Assembly: GCA_049692255.1 (NCBI GenBank)
Contig: JBAVOR010000006.1
Coordinates: 1 to 64,000 of the forward strand
Origin: JBAVOR01 sp049692255
Lineage (GTDB): Bacteria; Babelota; Babeliae; Babelales; JACPOV01
Direction: 5' to 3'
Length of the DNA stretch: 64,000 nucleotides
Position numbers and translations under genes: made by a program. Below the pieces are notes generated by a model. That model worked only from the letters and a program-made list of their open reading frames with translations, did no database searches and was not told the DNA's origin. Positions within the stretch are counted from its first letter, which is position 1, and every line of letters begins with the position of its first letter. This document shows, piece by piece, positions 36,053-44,988 of this stretch.

Positions 36053-36316
36053 GTGAATGATACTGTAGCGTTTTATTATTTATCTGTTAAGTACTTTGTG
36101 CATAAAATAAAGTATGGCGTACTTACGGCACTATTTAAAAACCACCCGTTTTTATGCTTTACAGCTATAAGCGCTTCAATTACACTTCCTCTATTAAAAA
36201 TCAGTGAAAATAGGCACCTAAGAGCACATCCACGGTTTTATATTTACGGCTACGGCATAAAAAATTATGCCGATACAAAAATGATGGGAAAAGTTATTAA
36301 TATGCGGGAGATATAA
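36053..36316 (+). CDS. Doubtful small gene before the TPR gene
   Basis: The frame opens with GTG and ends 3 bp before the following gene. It has one hydrophobic segment (PFLCFTAISASITLPLL). There is an AG-rich stretch directly before GTG but no proper ribosome-binding site. It could be a leader, a remnant or noise. Confidence 0.25.
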   Translation: MNDTVAFYYLSVKYFVHKIKYGVLTALFKNHPFLCFTAISASITLPLLKISENRHLRAHPRFYIYGYGIKNYADTKMMGKVINMREI

Positions 36317-36319
36317 ACA

Positions 36320-37030
36320 ATGGAAATAAGAGAATTATTAATAGATCTAATGAAACAGTTTGATAATGAACAAAGAGCAGAGGAGGCAAATACAATTCTT
36401 TTAACAATGGAAACGGCTATGCAAGAGCATTTAACTGTGCAGCCGCGGGACACAGAAATATGGTTTAAACTTGGACTGTTGCATAACTACTGTGAAGACC
36501 AAATAGCATCAATTGAGTGTATGGATAAGATTCTTTCCTATGATCCGCAAAATGGGTATGCGCGTATTATGAGCGCTATTTTTATGAGCATTATTTCTGT
36601 TATAGACGAAGTGCAATTTGCAAAGCTAGACAATTTTGTTTCAGATGATAACGAAATTAACTCGATGATCGAGTACACAAAAAGTATATATTATCTTGTT
36701 TATGGTAATGATGAGATGGAAGAGCAAGTACTTAAAAAATCTGTGTTATGGAGCGATAAGCATGCGAAAAACCATGCGGATCTGGCGTACATATACATGA
36801 AAAAGGGAGATTACAAAGAAGCGTGTAGGTTATCGCTTATAGCTTTGTCTAATATTAAAAGCATCTGTAATCAACCATGTTGCTATGATTTTCTCGATAT
36901 AGACCGGTTTTTAGATGCTTATGTTACTGGTATGCGACCAACGCTTAATTCTTATGGATTTACATTATATACTTTAAAAATGACTTTAAATAAGATGAAT
37001 ATTTTAAAAGGAACTTCGAATGATCAATAA
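36320..37030 (+). CDS. TPR-like cytoplasmic protein
   Basis: The 236 residues are helical, with TPR-like pairs (DTEIWFKLGLLHNYCEDQIASIECMD is split across residues ~45-70; HADLAYIYMKKGDYKEACR near 150). There is no signal peptide. GGGAG precedes the ATG. The 3' end overlaps the M48-like gene by 11 bp, so the two are co-translated and may work together. No further function can be assigned. Confidence 0.7.
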   Translation: MEIRELLIDLMKQFDNEQRAEEANTILLTMETAMQEHLTVQPRDTEIWFKLGLLHNYCEDQIASIECMDKILSYDPQNGYARIMSAIFMSIISVIDEVQFAKLDNFVSDDNEINSMIEYTKSIYYLVYGNDEMEEQVLKKSVLWSDKHAKNHADLAYIYMKKGDYKEACRLSLIALSNIKSICNQPCCYDFLDIDRFLDAYVTGMRPTLNSYGFTLYTLKMTLNKMNILKGTSNDQ

Positions 37031-37940
37031 AACCGTATTTTTCGCAGGGTTACTTTTGTGTGCAACAATCACCAGTTACGCATCGGAAGATGCAAAGACT
37101 ATAGCACTCCATGCAGAAATTACTGCACAGGACGGTGATGAAGTTATTGTTACTGACAAAACAGCTCCAACATTGTGTAATCTTATTAGAGAAGTAGCAC
37201 AAGAATTGAGTGTGAAGATGCCGCGCTATATTAAGTTGTACAATTTTGAATATTATTATGCGTACACCCATGGCACTACAAATAATGGTTTTTATAACAG
37301 TACAACTACAATGCATAAAGGGTATAGGACGGTGGGCGCAGCAACTATGATGTTTGGTGATATACAAATTTGTAAGCAACTGATTGCAGGTTTGTCATAT
37401 AATGAGATCAGAGGTGTGATTGCAGTAGCTCTGGCAGCAGAAGTGCCGGGTATAATGGGTAAAGAAGCAGCTGCCGGTCTTCTTGTTGTTGCTTTAACAG
37501 CATGGTGGTCATATGACGTGTATAAAACATATGGCAAAACAGTTTTTCCACCGGCCAATCGTACTCATTACTCCAATACTGATACAGGAGAGTTTGCTTA
37601 TAATATGGAAAATATAACAGCGACCCTGTACAGAACGGTGCTTTTTGGTGAGTTTGGTATGCTGGCGACACTCATTTCTGCAGCCATTGCTGGCAATCTA
37701 ATATACAAATATACGCAAAAAAAGATCGATTTGGCCGCTGCAAGAGCAATTGGTAAAGAAGCTGTTGTTTCCGGTATAGAAGGGGTAGAGAAAGTGAAAG
37801 AATCGCTGTTTGAAGAAGGCGTTTTTTCTCGCATGTTAAAGGACATGCGCTTAAAATCATTTATTGATCGTCTTACCTATCCAGTGCGTGCATATACGCC
37901 AGAAGAACGTATTGCATATGTCATGCAAAAGACCGTGTAA
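37020..37940 (+). CDS. Exported M48-like pseudoprotease
   Basis: The 306-residue product has a signal peptide (residues 1-~21) and two hydrophobic segments (~150-165 and ~210-230). The layout recalls HtpX/M48 metalloproteases: a QELSVKMPRYIKLYN segment, then GLSYNEIRGVIAVALAAE (124-141), where true M48 enzymes have L(S/N)xDEL-x-AVLAHELGH. The HExxH zinc motif is absent. The later E-x-x-xD region is also unrecognisable (KKIDLAAARAIG). If the relation is right, the protein is catalytically dead. AAGGA precedes the ATG. It overlaps the TPR gene and is followed by a terminator. Confidence 0.55.
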   Translation: MINKTVFFAGLLLCATITSYASEDAKTIALHAEITAQDGDEVIVTDKTAPTLCNLIREVAQELSVKMPRYIKLYNFEYYYAYTHGTTNNGFYNSTTTMHKGYRTVGAATMMFGDIQICKQLIAGLSYNEIRGVIAVALAAEVPGIMGKEAAAGLLVVALTAWWSYDVYKTYGKTVFPPANRTHYSNTDTGEFAYNMENITATLYRTVLFGEFGMLATLISAAIAGNLIYKYTQKKIDLAAARAIGKEAVVSGIEGVEKVKESLFEEGVFSRMLKDMRLKSFIDRLTYPVRAYTPEERIAYVMQKTV

Positions 37941-38061
37941 CTGAAAGATTACTCCATCGAAAAGTTCGAAGTGTACTCCATGAGTGCCACCAGTCTTTTG
38001 CTTATCCGAGTTTTCATACTCGATGGGCTATGCATTGCCTTATTCGCGTAAAAGAAGAATC

Positions 38062-38094
38062 AGATCCCTGCAAGAAATTGCGAGGATCTTTTAT
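38062..38094 (+). terminator. Intrinsic terminator after the M48-like gene
   Basis: AGATCC pairs with GGATCT, and GCAA with TTGC around a GAAA loop, followed by TTTTATT. It lies 122 bp after the stop at 37940. The gap 37941-38366 otherwise holds only the restriction-enzyme remnant described next. Confidence 0.65.
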
Positions 38095-38119
38095 TGGTTA
38101 AGATATAAAAGGTCGAATT

Positions 38120-38245
38120 ATGGAATCATCTGATAAAAGATTAAAATTGAAAGCTGTAACGGATCGTTTTAAGGATCCCCAAAAACTATTACTTCTGCGT
38201 GGATAACATGGTCTGCTTTTCTATCAAGTACATTACATACAGGAA
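38120..38245 (+). pseudogene. Possible remnant of a type I restriction R subunit (hsdR)
   Basis: A 28-codon frame reads KAVTDRFKDPQKLLLLR before a stop. One frame over, the sequence continues as TWSAFLSSTLHTG. In HsdR helicase domains the corresponding stretch is (T)DRFKDP...(I/V)VRDMWLTGFDAP-LHTMY. The order and spacing of DRFKDP, the hydrophobic strand, W, F and LHT fit. Stop and frame change mark it as non-functional. The match is short, so this is tentative. Confidence 0.4.
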
Positions 38246-38366
38246 CTTTTAATCAATGCTTCACCCAATTTATTTATATATTAATATTTCAATTGACAGG
38301 TAATAATTAAAATAGCAAAATTTCATTCCAAAGTAACTGAATAAGATGCGCGAGAAGGACAAAATA

Positions 38367-39977
38367 GTGAACAGATTAAGTAGTACAATTGTAATGATGA
38401 TAGCGTTTATTTTTTTATTACCAGCACTAGTACTATCAGATGACAACGCCAATCTAAAAAAACAAGATTATGAAACAATGCTGTTTCAAGCGGCTAAAGA
38501 CGGTGATCTTGTAACGTTGAAAAGATGCGTAGGATTGGTTGATTTTAATATTTACGATGAACTAGGATTTTTACCTTTGCATCACGCTTTATTTAACTAC
38601 CATTGGGACGTAATGACCTTTCTCGTGTTGCATGGTGCGAACATAAATATGGTACCAAGTTCTCATCCGGTTGCTGCTGAGATATTTAAAGGCCTTAATC
38701 CAAATTATCGAGTAAGTACAGTATTACAGTATGCCGTCGATACGGGGGATATTGGAATTGTTAGATTTCTTATAGCGCTTGGAGCAGATACAACAGTAAC
38801 AACTGGGAGTAGCGTGACTCCATATAAAAGGGCATGTGTTGGTAAACATAAAGAAATATGTGAGATATTAAAAGCACACGGTGCTTACACAGTTTTTGAA
38901 GCAGCCTACTTTGATGACTTAGAAATGGTACAAAAATTTTTACCTGTGTGCGCTAATGCAACAACCGTAGAAGGCAAAACATTACTTCATATTGCTGCAG
39001 AATCGGGATCTCTAAGGATGATTCAGTTATTATTAGATAGCGGTGCAAATATAAATGCTTTAGATGACTATGGATATAGTCCATTCCATAGAGCTATTGA
39101 GAAATTGAACACAAAGGTTGTTAACTTCTTGATAGAAAAAGGCGCTGATATATATGCCCCAGCAGGAACTAATAAATTAACACCTCTTCATATTGCAGCT
39201 AAAGGAAACTGGCTAGTGCTTGGAGATAGAATAGAGATGATTAAAATTCTATTAAATGCAGGAGTCCAGCTTACTGGACGAGATAGAGAAGGAAAAACTC
39301 CTTACGACCTCGCATGCACTGTTGAAGGGGAAAGCCAAGAAGAAATAACTAGATTTTTACATGCTCTTACTACACATACTATGCGTGGCAGGCAAGACAT
39401 GTTCTATGAGGAAGAGAAAATAAATCTTTTCGTGGAAGAATGCGTTAATCCATATTTTTTACATGAAAAATTATCATTACCGCAACTTGAGTCAGAACTC
39501 CAAAAATATAAAAACACTATTTTAACATATAAGATGCCTAACCAGATGTGGTATGGCGATAAGGTGCTCGCGATAAACGAAACGTATGATGCGATTACAG
39601 GAATATATGAGGAATTAACACATAATCGTGAACTTATGTTTAAATATTTGAGTGCTGGGGCAGTGTCGACTGGCATACTACTTGCTTTTGGCACAGTGGC
39701 ATATGACTATCTTAAATCCAATACAAAAAATCTTGGAATAAGCGGTATTGCTTTATACTCTGCTTTTACACTGTTAGGTGGCTGGTGCTGCAAGAAATTT
39801 ATTCAGCAAGGCCTTAATGCACGCAAGCGATATGCCATATATCAAGAACTGCGAGAAATTCAAAAAAATACCATTAAGCCCGCATTATTAGCTTCTGTAG
39901 AGATGGTCGATCAAGCAAATGCATATTTTGGCGAAGAAACTACCATAAAACCCATTGTCAGGACCATATCTCTCTAA
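38367..39977 (+). CDS. Secreted ankyrin-repeat protein with C-terminal membrane segments
   Basis: I start at GTG 38367, which follows AGAAGGA by 7 nt and aligns with the start of the paralogue at 40097; ATG 38346 is the alternative. A signal peptide is followed by about eight ankyrin repeats up to residue ~340, for example GKTLLHIAAESGSLRMIQLL and TPLHIAAKGNW. A helical region and two hydrophobic segments (~430-450 and ~465-485) make up the C-terminal part. Ankyrin proteins of host-associated bacteria often bind host proteins. That role is an inference. Confidence 0.82.
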   Translation: MNRLSSTIVMMIAFIFLLPALVLSDDNANLKKQDYETMLFQAAKDGDLVTLKRCVGLVDFNIYDELGFLPLHHALFNYHWDVMTFLVLHGANINMVPSSHPVAAEIFKGLNPNYRVSTVLQYAVDTGDIGIVRFLIALGADTTVTTGSSVTPYKRACVGKHKEICEILKAHGAYTVFEAAYFDDLEMVQKFLPVCANATTVEGKTLLHIAAESGSLRMIQLLLDSGANINALDDYGYSPFHRAIEKLNTKVVNFLIEKGADIYAPAGTNKLTPLHIAAKGNWLVLGDRIEMIKILLNAGVQLTGRDREGKTPYDLACTVEGESQEEITRFLHALTTHTMRGRQDMFYEEEKINLFVEECVNPYFLHEKLSLPQLESELQKYKNTILTYKMPNQMWYGDKVLAINETYDAITGIYEELTHNRELMFKYLSAGAVSTGILLAFGTVAYDYLKSNTKNLGISGIALYSAFTLLGGWCCKKFIQQGLNARKRYAIYQELREIQKNTIKPALLASVEMVDQANAYFGEETTIKPIVRTISL

Positions 39978-40015
39978 ATATGTTTTATTAAAGTTTTAAA
40001 ATACCTTTAGCTTGT

Positions 40016-40035
40016 AGCTACTAGAGTAGTTTTTT
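40016..40035 (+). terminator. Weak candidate terminator
   Basis: AGCTAC pairs with GTAGTT (one G-U pair) around TAGA and is followed by four T. It lies ~40 bp after the first ankyrin gene. Confidence 0.35.
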
Positions 40036-40096
40036 GTTACACTGCGATCTTAAATTGATAATGTAAGTATCTATTGCTATTTGAGAGGACAGAATT

Positions 40097-41167
40097 ATGA
40101 AAACACAGAGACTAAAAACAGTATTTGTACTAATGACACATATTTTTTTACTATCTGCACCTGTATTTCCATCGGAACAAACTACAGAAAAACCGGATTA
40201 TAAAACACTGTTATTTCAAGCAGCCAAAAACGGTAATCTTGAGGTATTACAACAATGTATCGGCTTAGTTGACTTGAATGTATACGACGAAGAAGGATTT
40301 ACGCCTATTCACCATGCCTTTTTTAAGGATCATTGGGATATAGTATTTTGTTTACTAAAGAACGGCGCTGATATTAATCTTCAAAGGAAACAAATGAATC
40401 CCGATGATCTCGGAGGATGGACGTTACTGCATCAAGTTGCAACACGCGGCGATGTTTTATTGCTTCAGATGCTTATATCGTGGGGCGCTGATATAACTCT
40501 ACCAATAGAAGATAGTATCATAACGCCATATCTAGCAGCTTACCTTAGAGGAAATAAGGAGATATGTGATATTTTAAAACTCTATGGCGCTTACACCATC
40601 TTCGATGCTATTGAGTGTGATGATATAAAAACAGTAAAAGAGCTTTTGCCATTACATATACATGATGTAGGAATCAGAAGACGAAATCTATTACATCTAG
40701 CTGTCCACAGTGCATCTAAAGAGATGATCAAGCTTCTATTAGCAAGCAACGTGAATGTAAATGCGTTGGATATGCATGGAGAGACACCTTTATCTCTGGT
40801 CGTCCGGTATGGCAGGCTTGATATTGTGCGATTATTACTCGATAATGGTGCCAATGTAAATAGCACTTGTTGTCTGATCGGAAATACGCCACTGCATGTA
40901 GCAGTTCAGGCGCAGAACCCAGAAATGATAAAATTGTTATTGCTTGCTGGTGCTCGAACAAATACACGAAATCGGAATGATAAGACTCCGTATGATTTAA
41001 CTGCAGATATGGAAAAATCGCACAGGAATGAAATAGTCGCAATATTGAATTCATCCAATTTAGATCATAACGATCACCAGTCTACTATTCTCCCGTGGAG
41101 CATTGGGACGGTTACTGCTGGATTACTTATCTATCTTGTTTGGCACAACTACGCACATCATGCATAA
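40097..41167 (+). CDS. Secreted ankyrin-repeat protein, paralogue
   Basis: The 356 residues start with a signal peptide (ending FPSEQ) and hold about eight ankyrin repeats (GFTPIHHAFFKDHWDIVFCL, GNTPLHVAVQAQNPEMIKLL). A C-terminal transmembrane helix (WSIGTVTAGLLIYLVW) precedes a short His-rich tail. GAGAGGA stands upstream of the ATG. The N-terminal ~250 residues align with the ankyrin gene just upstream (LLFQAAK, CIGLVD, HGAYT/YGAYT), so the pair arose by tandem duplication. Confidence 0.85.
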   Translation: MKTQRLKTVFVLMTHIFLLSAPVFPSEQTTEKPDYKTLLFQAAKNGNLEVLQQCIGLVDLNVYDEEGFTPIHHAFFKDHWDIVFCLLKNGADINLQRKQMNPDDLGGWTLLHQVATRGDVLLLQMLISWGADITLPIEDSIITPYLAAYLRGNKEICDILKLYGAYTIFDAIECDDIKTVKELLPLHIHDVGIRRRNLLHLAVHSASKEMIKLLLASNVNVNALDMHGETPLSLVVRYGRLDIVRLLLDNGANVNSTCCLIGNTPLHVAVQAQNPEMIKLLLLAGARTNTRNRNDKTPYDLTADMEKSHRNEIVAILNSSNLDHNDHQSTILPWSIGTVTAGLLIYLVWHNYAHHA

Positions 41168-41249
41168 AGAATTATCGATAGGAAATGAGTAACGGGCCCA
41201 AAAAAACAGCGCGCTAATGAAAATATCGTAATTAATCGTTGCGCTCGCA

Positions 41250-42038
41250 TTACTCTTTGTCTATCAGACAATGCCAGATTTCATACAGATCACCGAAACT
41301 CATTTGTTGCGCACGTAGCTGTAATGTTTGCTCAGACAGGCGGGAATAGTCGTACTGCGTTTGTTCTAAATTATTTTTAAAGGTACGGCGTGGTTGGTGA
41401 AAGCATTGTTTCACAAATTTCCAGAACTGTTCTTCATGAATAATCGGCAAAAGCTCAGCTTTTGGTTTAAAGTACAAAAGACGAGAATGTACTTTTGGTG
41501 GTGGGAAAAAAGCTTGCGGTGGCACCTTGTGCAATAGCTTCCACTCTGCATGATACTGTAGATAGATCGATGGAAACCCAAAGCCACGGCCCCCTTTTTG
41601 CACAATCTTCTGCGCCACCTCTTCTTGCACCATGATGACTCCCTCTTTAAACAATGTGTGATGTCTCATGCACATGTATAAAATAGGGAATGTGATTTGA
41701 TAGGGCAAATTGGCAAGCAACGTCCATTGCCCCTGTTCTTGTAAGCGATGTAAATCGAGATCAAGAATATTTTCATTAAATACTTGCAGCCGCTCATCAG
41801 GGATAGTTTGTTGTACGTAGTGCACCCAATCGGGGTCAATTTCGAACACCCACAACCGCGCAAGCTGCTGCGCTAAAATGGCGCGCGTCAACACCCCATC
41901 GCCACAACCGATTTCTAACACATTCGATTGCGCATTGAGTGAAACCGCTTCCAGCATCATCTGAATAAACGTAGTATCGCGTAAAAAATGTTGGCCAAAT
42001 TTTTTCTTGAGCGCAATACCATCAAGATAACTAGTCAA
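41250..42038 (-). CDS. ksgA: 16S rRNA (adenine1518/1519-N6)-dimethyltransferase
   Basis: KsgA dimethylates two adenines in helix 45 of 16S rRNA late in 30S assembly. The N-terminus has KKFGQHFLRD (11-20). The AdoMet loop is VLEIGCGDGVL (~40-50). The catalytic motif is NLPYQI near 110. The length of 262 is normal. It starts with TTG, with AAGAG upstream, 19 bp after mreB. The 3' end is duplicated as a decayed fragment at 35611..35705. Confidence 0.94.
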   Translation of the reverse strand: MTSYLDGIALKKKFGQHFLRDTTFIQMMLEAVSLNAQSNVLEIGCGDGVLTRAILAQQLARLWVFEIDPDWVHYVQQTIPDERLQVFNENILDLDLHRLQEQGQWTLLANLPYQITFPILYMCMRHHTLFKEGVIMVQEEVAQKIVQKGGRGFGFPSIYLQYHAEWKLLHKVPPQAFFPPPKVHSRLLYFKPKAELLPIIHEEQFWKFVKQCFHQPRRTFKNNLEQTQYDYSRLSEQTLQLRAQQMSFGDLYEIWHCLIDKE

Positions 42039-42057
42039 TTGATTAACTCTTTCGTTG

Positions 42058-43101
42058 CTATCGCATAAGCGCTTCTTTAAAGAAGTCTAACTCTTCTAAT
42101 ACTTTACCAGCACCTTCTACTACTGCCAACAATGGCCTTTCTGCAAGGCGTACTGGCAATCCCGTTTCTTTGGAAATAAGGGTACCAAGCCCACGCAACA
42201 ATGAGCCGCCGCCGGCCATCACGATACCGCGATCTACTAAATCTGATGATAATTCTGGAGGGGTATTTTCTAATGCTACCCGTACTACGTCAACAATTAC
42301 TGCAATCGTTTCAAGCAACGATTCATGCACTTCTAAGCTTGTTAACGTTATTGTTTTTGGTACACCGGTAACCAAATCGCGCCCTTTGACTTCCATACTT
42401 TGCGTATCTAGTTCAGGCATAACGGTACCGATACGAATCTTAATTTGTTCTGCGGTGCGTTCCCCAATTAACAGATTGTATTTCCGTTTTACGTACTGCA
42501 CAATGGCACGGTCCATCTCATCGCCGCCAACACGCACAGAACGACAAAATACCACGTCTTTAAGCGTAATAACTGCAACTTCGGTAGTTCCGCCGCCGAT
42601 ATCAATAATCATGCTGCCAAACGGATCCTGTACGGGTAATCCTGCACCAATTGCTGCCGCCATTGGTTCCATGATGGTATACACTTCTCGTGCTCCGGCT
42701 TGACGTGCTGAATCTTCAACGGCGCGACGCTCTACCTGCGTGATCCCCGATGGCACTCCAATAATCATGCGGGGACTAATAAGCATGCGGCGATTGTCGT
42801 GCACTTGCCGAATAAAGTAACGCAGCATACTTTCTGCCAACTCAAAATTAGCAATCACCCCATCGCGCATGGGACGACACGCAATAATACTTTCTGGTGT
42901 TTTACCTAACATCTCTTTTGCGGCTTTGCCCGCTGCAAGTACCTGATTGGTATTTGCTTTTACTGCCACTACCGATGGTTCGTCGAGCACTATGCCACGG
43001 TTGCGCACGTATACTAACGTATTTGCAGTTCCTAAATCGATAGCAATATCATTTGAAAAAAAACTAAAAATCTTTTTTGCCGGCCAAAAACGCATTGCCA
43101 T
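42058..43101 (-). CDS. mreB: Rod shape-determining actin homologue
   Basis: MreB forms membrane-bound filaments that guide side-wall synthesis. Phosphate 1 loop: AIDLGTANTLVYV (20-32). Phosphate 2: IIDIGGGTTEVAVI near 170. Adenosine motif: IVMAGGGSLLRGL near 300. MRDGVIANFELAE is typical of the family. Length 347. The N-terminal MAMRFWPAKKIF can act as an amphipathic membrane anchor. No mreC/mreD follows; instead it is linked to ksgA. Confidence 0.96.
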   Translation of the reverse strand: MAMRFWPAKKIFSFFSNDIAIDLGTANTLVYVRNRGIVLDEPSVVAVKANTNQVLAAGKAAKEMLGKTPESIIACRPMRDGVIANFELAESMLRYFIRQVHDNRRMLISPRMIIGVPSGITQVERRAVEDSARQAGAREVYTIMEPMAAAIGAGLPVQDPFGSMIIDIGGGTTEVAVITLKDVVFCRSVRVGGDEMDRAIVQYVKRKYNLLIGERTAEQIKIRIGTVMPELDTQSMEVKGRDLVTGVPKTITLTSLEVHESLLETIAVIVDVVRVALENTPPELSSDLVDRGIVMAGGGSLLRGLGTLISKETGLPVRLAERPLLAVVEGAGKVLEELDFFKEALMR

Positions 43102-43133
43102 GGTATGATTAACCTTTTTTTATGGTACATCTT

Positions 43134-44372
43134 TTAAAAACTGACCAATACACCCAACGATACACGATTTGTTTTACTCACCCGCTCGGCCAGGAAGAAA
43201 TTAACTGGCATATCCCACATGAGTGTTACAATCGGTGCATACCAATTATCTTTTTTTACTTTAGCAAAATCATAGAAAAGGACAAAGGTCAAATATTCAG
43301 AAACCCAATCGGATACAGCGTTTATTTTCTTTAATTGTAATTCAGGAGTTCGGTCTTGTGCGCGTGGATCGCTAATAGCATCATCGCCGTGCACCACAAC
43401 GGTATATTGCCCTTGAAGGCCGAGCCCATCACGAATATCTTCCATAGAAGCATAGGGCACAAAAATGCCGGTTGCTCCCGGGTTCACTTTTAATGGCCCA
43501 GCAAACGCGCCAAACAAAGGATGTTCGCCTGCTATCGGTACCCGTTCATGCATTGTTTTGGTTATTCGTTTATTACCACGCACCAAAAGACCCACCTTCC
43601 AATCTTCTTTCAACTCCACTTCGCAATCTATTGCACCATACACGCCAAAGTGTCCATTTCCGCCAAATGGTACTGACGCAGGGTTATCAATCATACGCGT
43701 GAGACCTGTAGGTATCATGATGCCAAAGCGTGCCCCTACATCGAGTCTCTTTAATTTATAGCAGTATTCCCATACCTTGCCTACGCGCATATAGGCATCA
43801 ATATCAGAAAACCCCACCTTATTCCAGATGGGCGCCTGTAACCCTACCGAATCTTGTACCGCCGAGCGTAGTCTATCAAGTTCTAGTTCACGCTCAAATG
43901 AAAGGGCTAACGAGTTTTTAGCCAACTGAAAATGAATGCGTGAAAACGCATGCATGAAAAAGAATGACGCGCCAAAAGAAATATATTCATTAAACGCTGC
44001 GGGCCCTATAAAAAAAGCTAACCCTTGCGTTTCAATTTTGCCACGCAAATTATACGGCATTTCCCGCCCCGTATAAATATCAAAATTGGTACCAATAAAC
44101 GGATTCGGTTGCCCCAGCAACTGAACCGCCTGTGCCAATTTATCTAAATCATACGTACCAAAAATTTCTGGTATACCTACATCATCTTCATCGTAAATGC
44201 CATGGCTGGCAACCATATAAAACAGATCGGTACTAAAAACCGATGGTTTTTCCAGCGTACGTGAATAAATATGAGGATATAACGGAAAAATACGATTATC
44301 ATACGTCATGGCAAAAACTGATGCATACCAGAATGCTGCCACACAAGCGATTAACGGTATGTAAAACCTCAT
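43134..44372 (-). CDS. Outer-membrane beta-barrel protein
   Basis: A signal peptide (residues 1-~21, ending VFA) is followed by ~390 residues of alternating amphipathic strands with many aromatic residues. The C-terminal strand ends RVSLGVLVSF, with a terminal Phe as required for BAM recognition. Features such as LDVGARFGIMIPTG and WKVGLLVRGNKR fit barrel hairpins. It shows that the organism has an outer membrane. I cannot place it in a porin family. It lies 32 bp from mreB in the same direction. Confidence 0.75.
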   Translation of the reverse strand: MRFYIPLIACVAAFWYASVFAMTYDNRIFPLYPHIYSRTLEKPSVFSTDLFYMVASHGIYDEDDVGIPEIFGTYDLDKLAQAVQLLGQPNPFIGTNFDIYTGREMPYNLRGKIETQGLAFFIGPAAFNEYISFGASFFFMHAFSRIHFQLAKNSLALSFERELELDRLRSAVQDSVGLQAPIWNKVGFSDIDAYMRVGKVWEYCYKLKRLDVGARFGIMIPTGLTRMIDNPASVPFGGNGHFGVYGAIDCEVELKEDWKVGLLVRGNKRITKTMHERVPIAGEHPLFGAFAGPLKVNPGATGIFVPYASMEDIRDGLGLQGQYTVVVHGDDAISDPRAQDRTPELQLKKINAVSDWVSEYLTFVLFYDFAKVKKDNWYAPIVTLMWDMPVNFFLAERVSKTNRVSLGVLVSF

Positions 44373-44471
44373 GCTGCTTTCCTATACAAGAATTATGAGT
44401 AACAATATTGGATAGGATACTGGAAATTTACTTTTTTTAAAGGATAGCAAGAAACTCAGTTACTTTGGGCA

Positions 44472-44933
44472 CTATTTAGATAGCCACTGATCAACCGTGA
44501 ACTGTTTTAATGCGCTTGCCCAATACGTAACCCTTACACCCTTAGCCTGCTCATAAGAAATGTCTGTTACGCTATCACGACCGCACACAATATAACTGCC
44601 AATCTTCCCTGTTTCTTTATGCAAAATTGCAATACAGAGATTGTTGCTATTTTGCAAAGCATTAAACTCTAATGATCTTTTTGAAACATTCAACTGAGCC
44701 CACGCGTCTCTTTCAGGATTCATCTGCGTATGCGTTGCTAAGTAATCAAGCTCCGCATTATTTTTCTGCGCAAAAATAAATAGCGGCGTATCTCGTTTAA
44801 ACTTAAAACACATCCCAGACATATGCACATGAATAAGGTCATTACTTGTTGCAACATGAGAAATATCACTAGCATGCAATTGTGCATACAAAAGAAAAGA
44901 ACTTGTAATGAATAGTGAAAAGATATGCTTCAT
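44472..44933 (-). CDS. Small secreted protein of unknown function
   Basis: It has a signal peptide (MKHIFSLFITSSFLLYAQLHAS) and a mature part of ~130 residues with three cysteines (SGMCFKF, NLCIAIL, IVCGRDS). AAAGGG precedes the ATG. No family is recognised. The alternating strand pattern suggests a small beta-rich domain. Confidence 0.68.
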   Translation of the reverse strand: MKHIFSLFITSSFLLYAQLHASDISHVATSNDLIHVHMSGMCFKFKRDTPLFIFAQKNNAELDYLATHTQMNPERDAWAQLNVSKRSLEFNALQNSNNLCIAILHKETGKIGSYIVCGRDSVTDISYEQAKGVRVTYWASALKQFTVDQWLSK

Positions 44934-44988
44934 AAAAACCCTTTATCGTTAAGCCATGCACGGTAGAATACTGCAAATCTTATTTTTT

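Noticed and set aside
42170..42703. A 177-codon plus-strand frame opposite mreB
   Set aside because: It is the antisense shadow of mreB; the Ser/Thr/Pro-rich product is what results from reading the conserved gene backwards.
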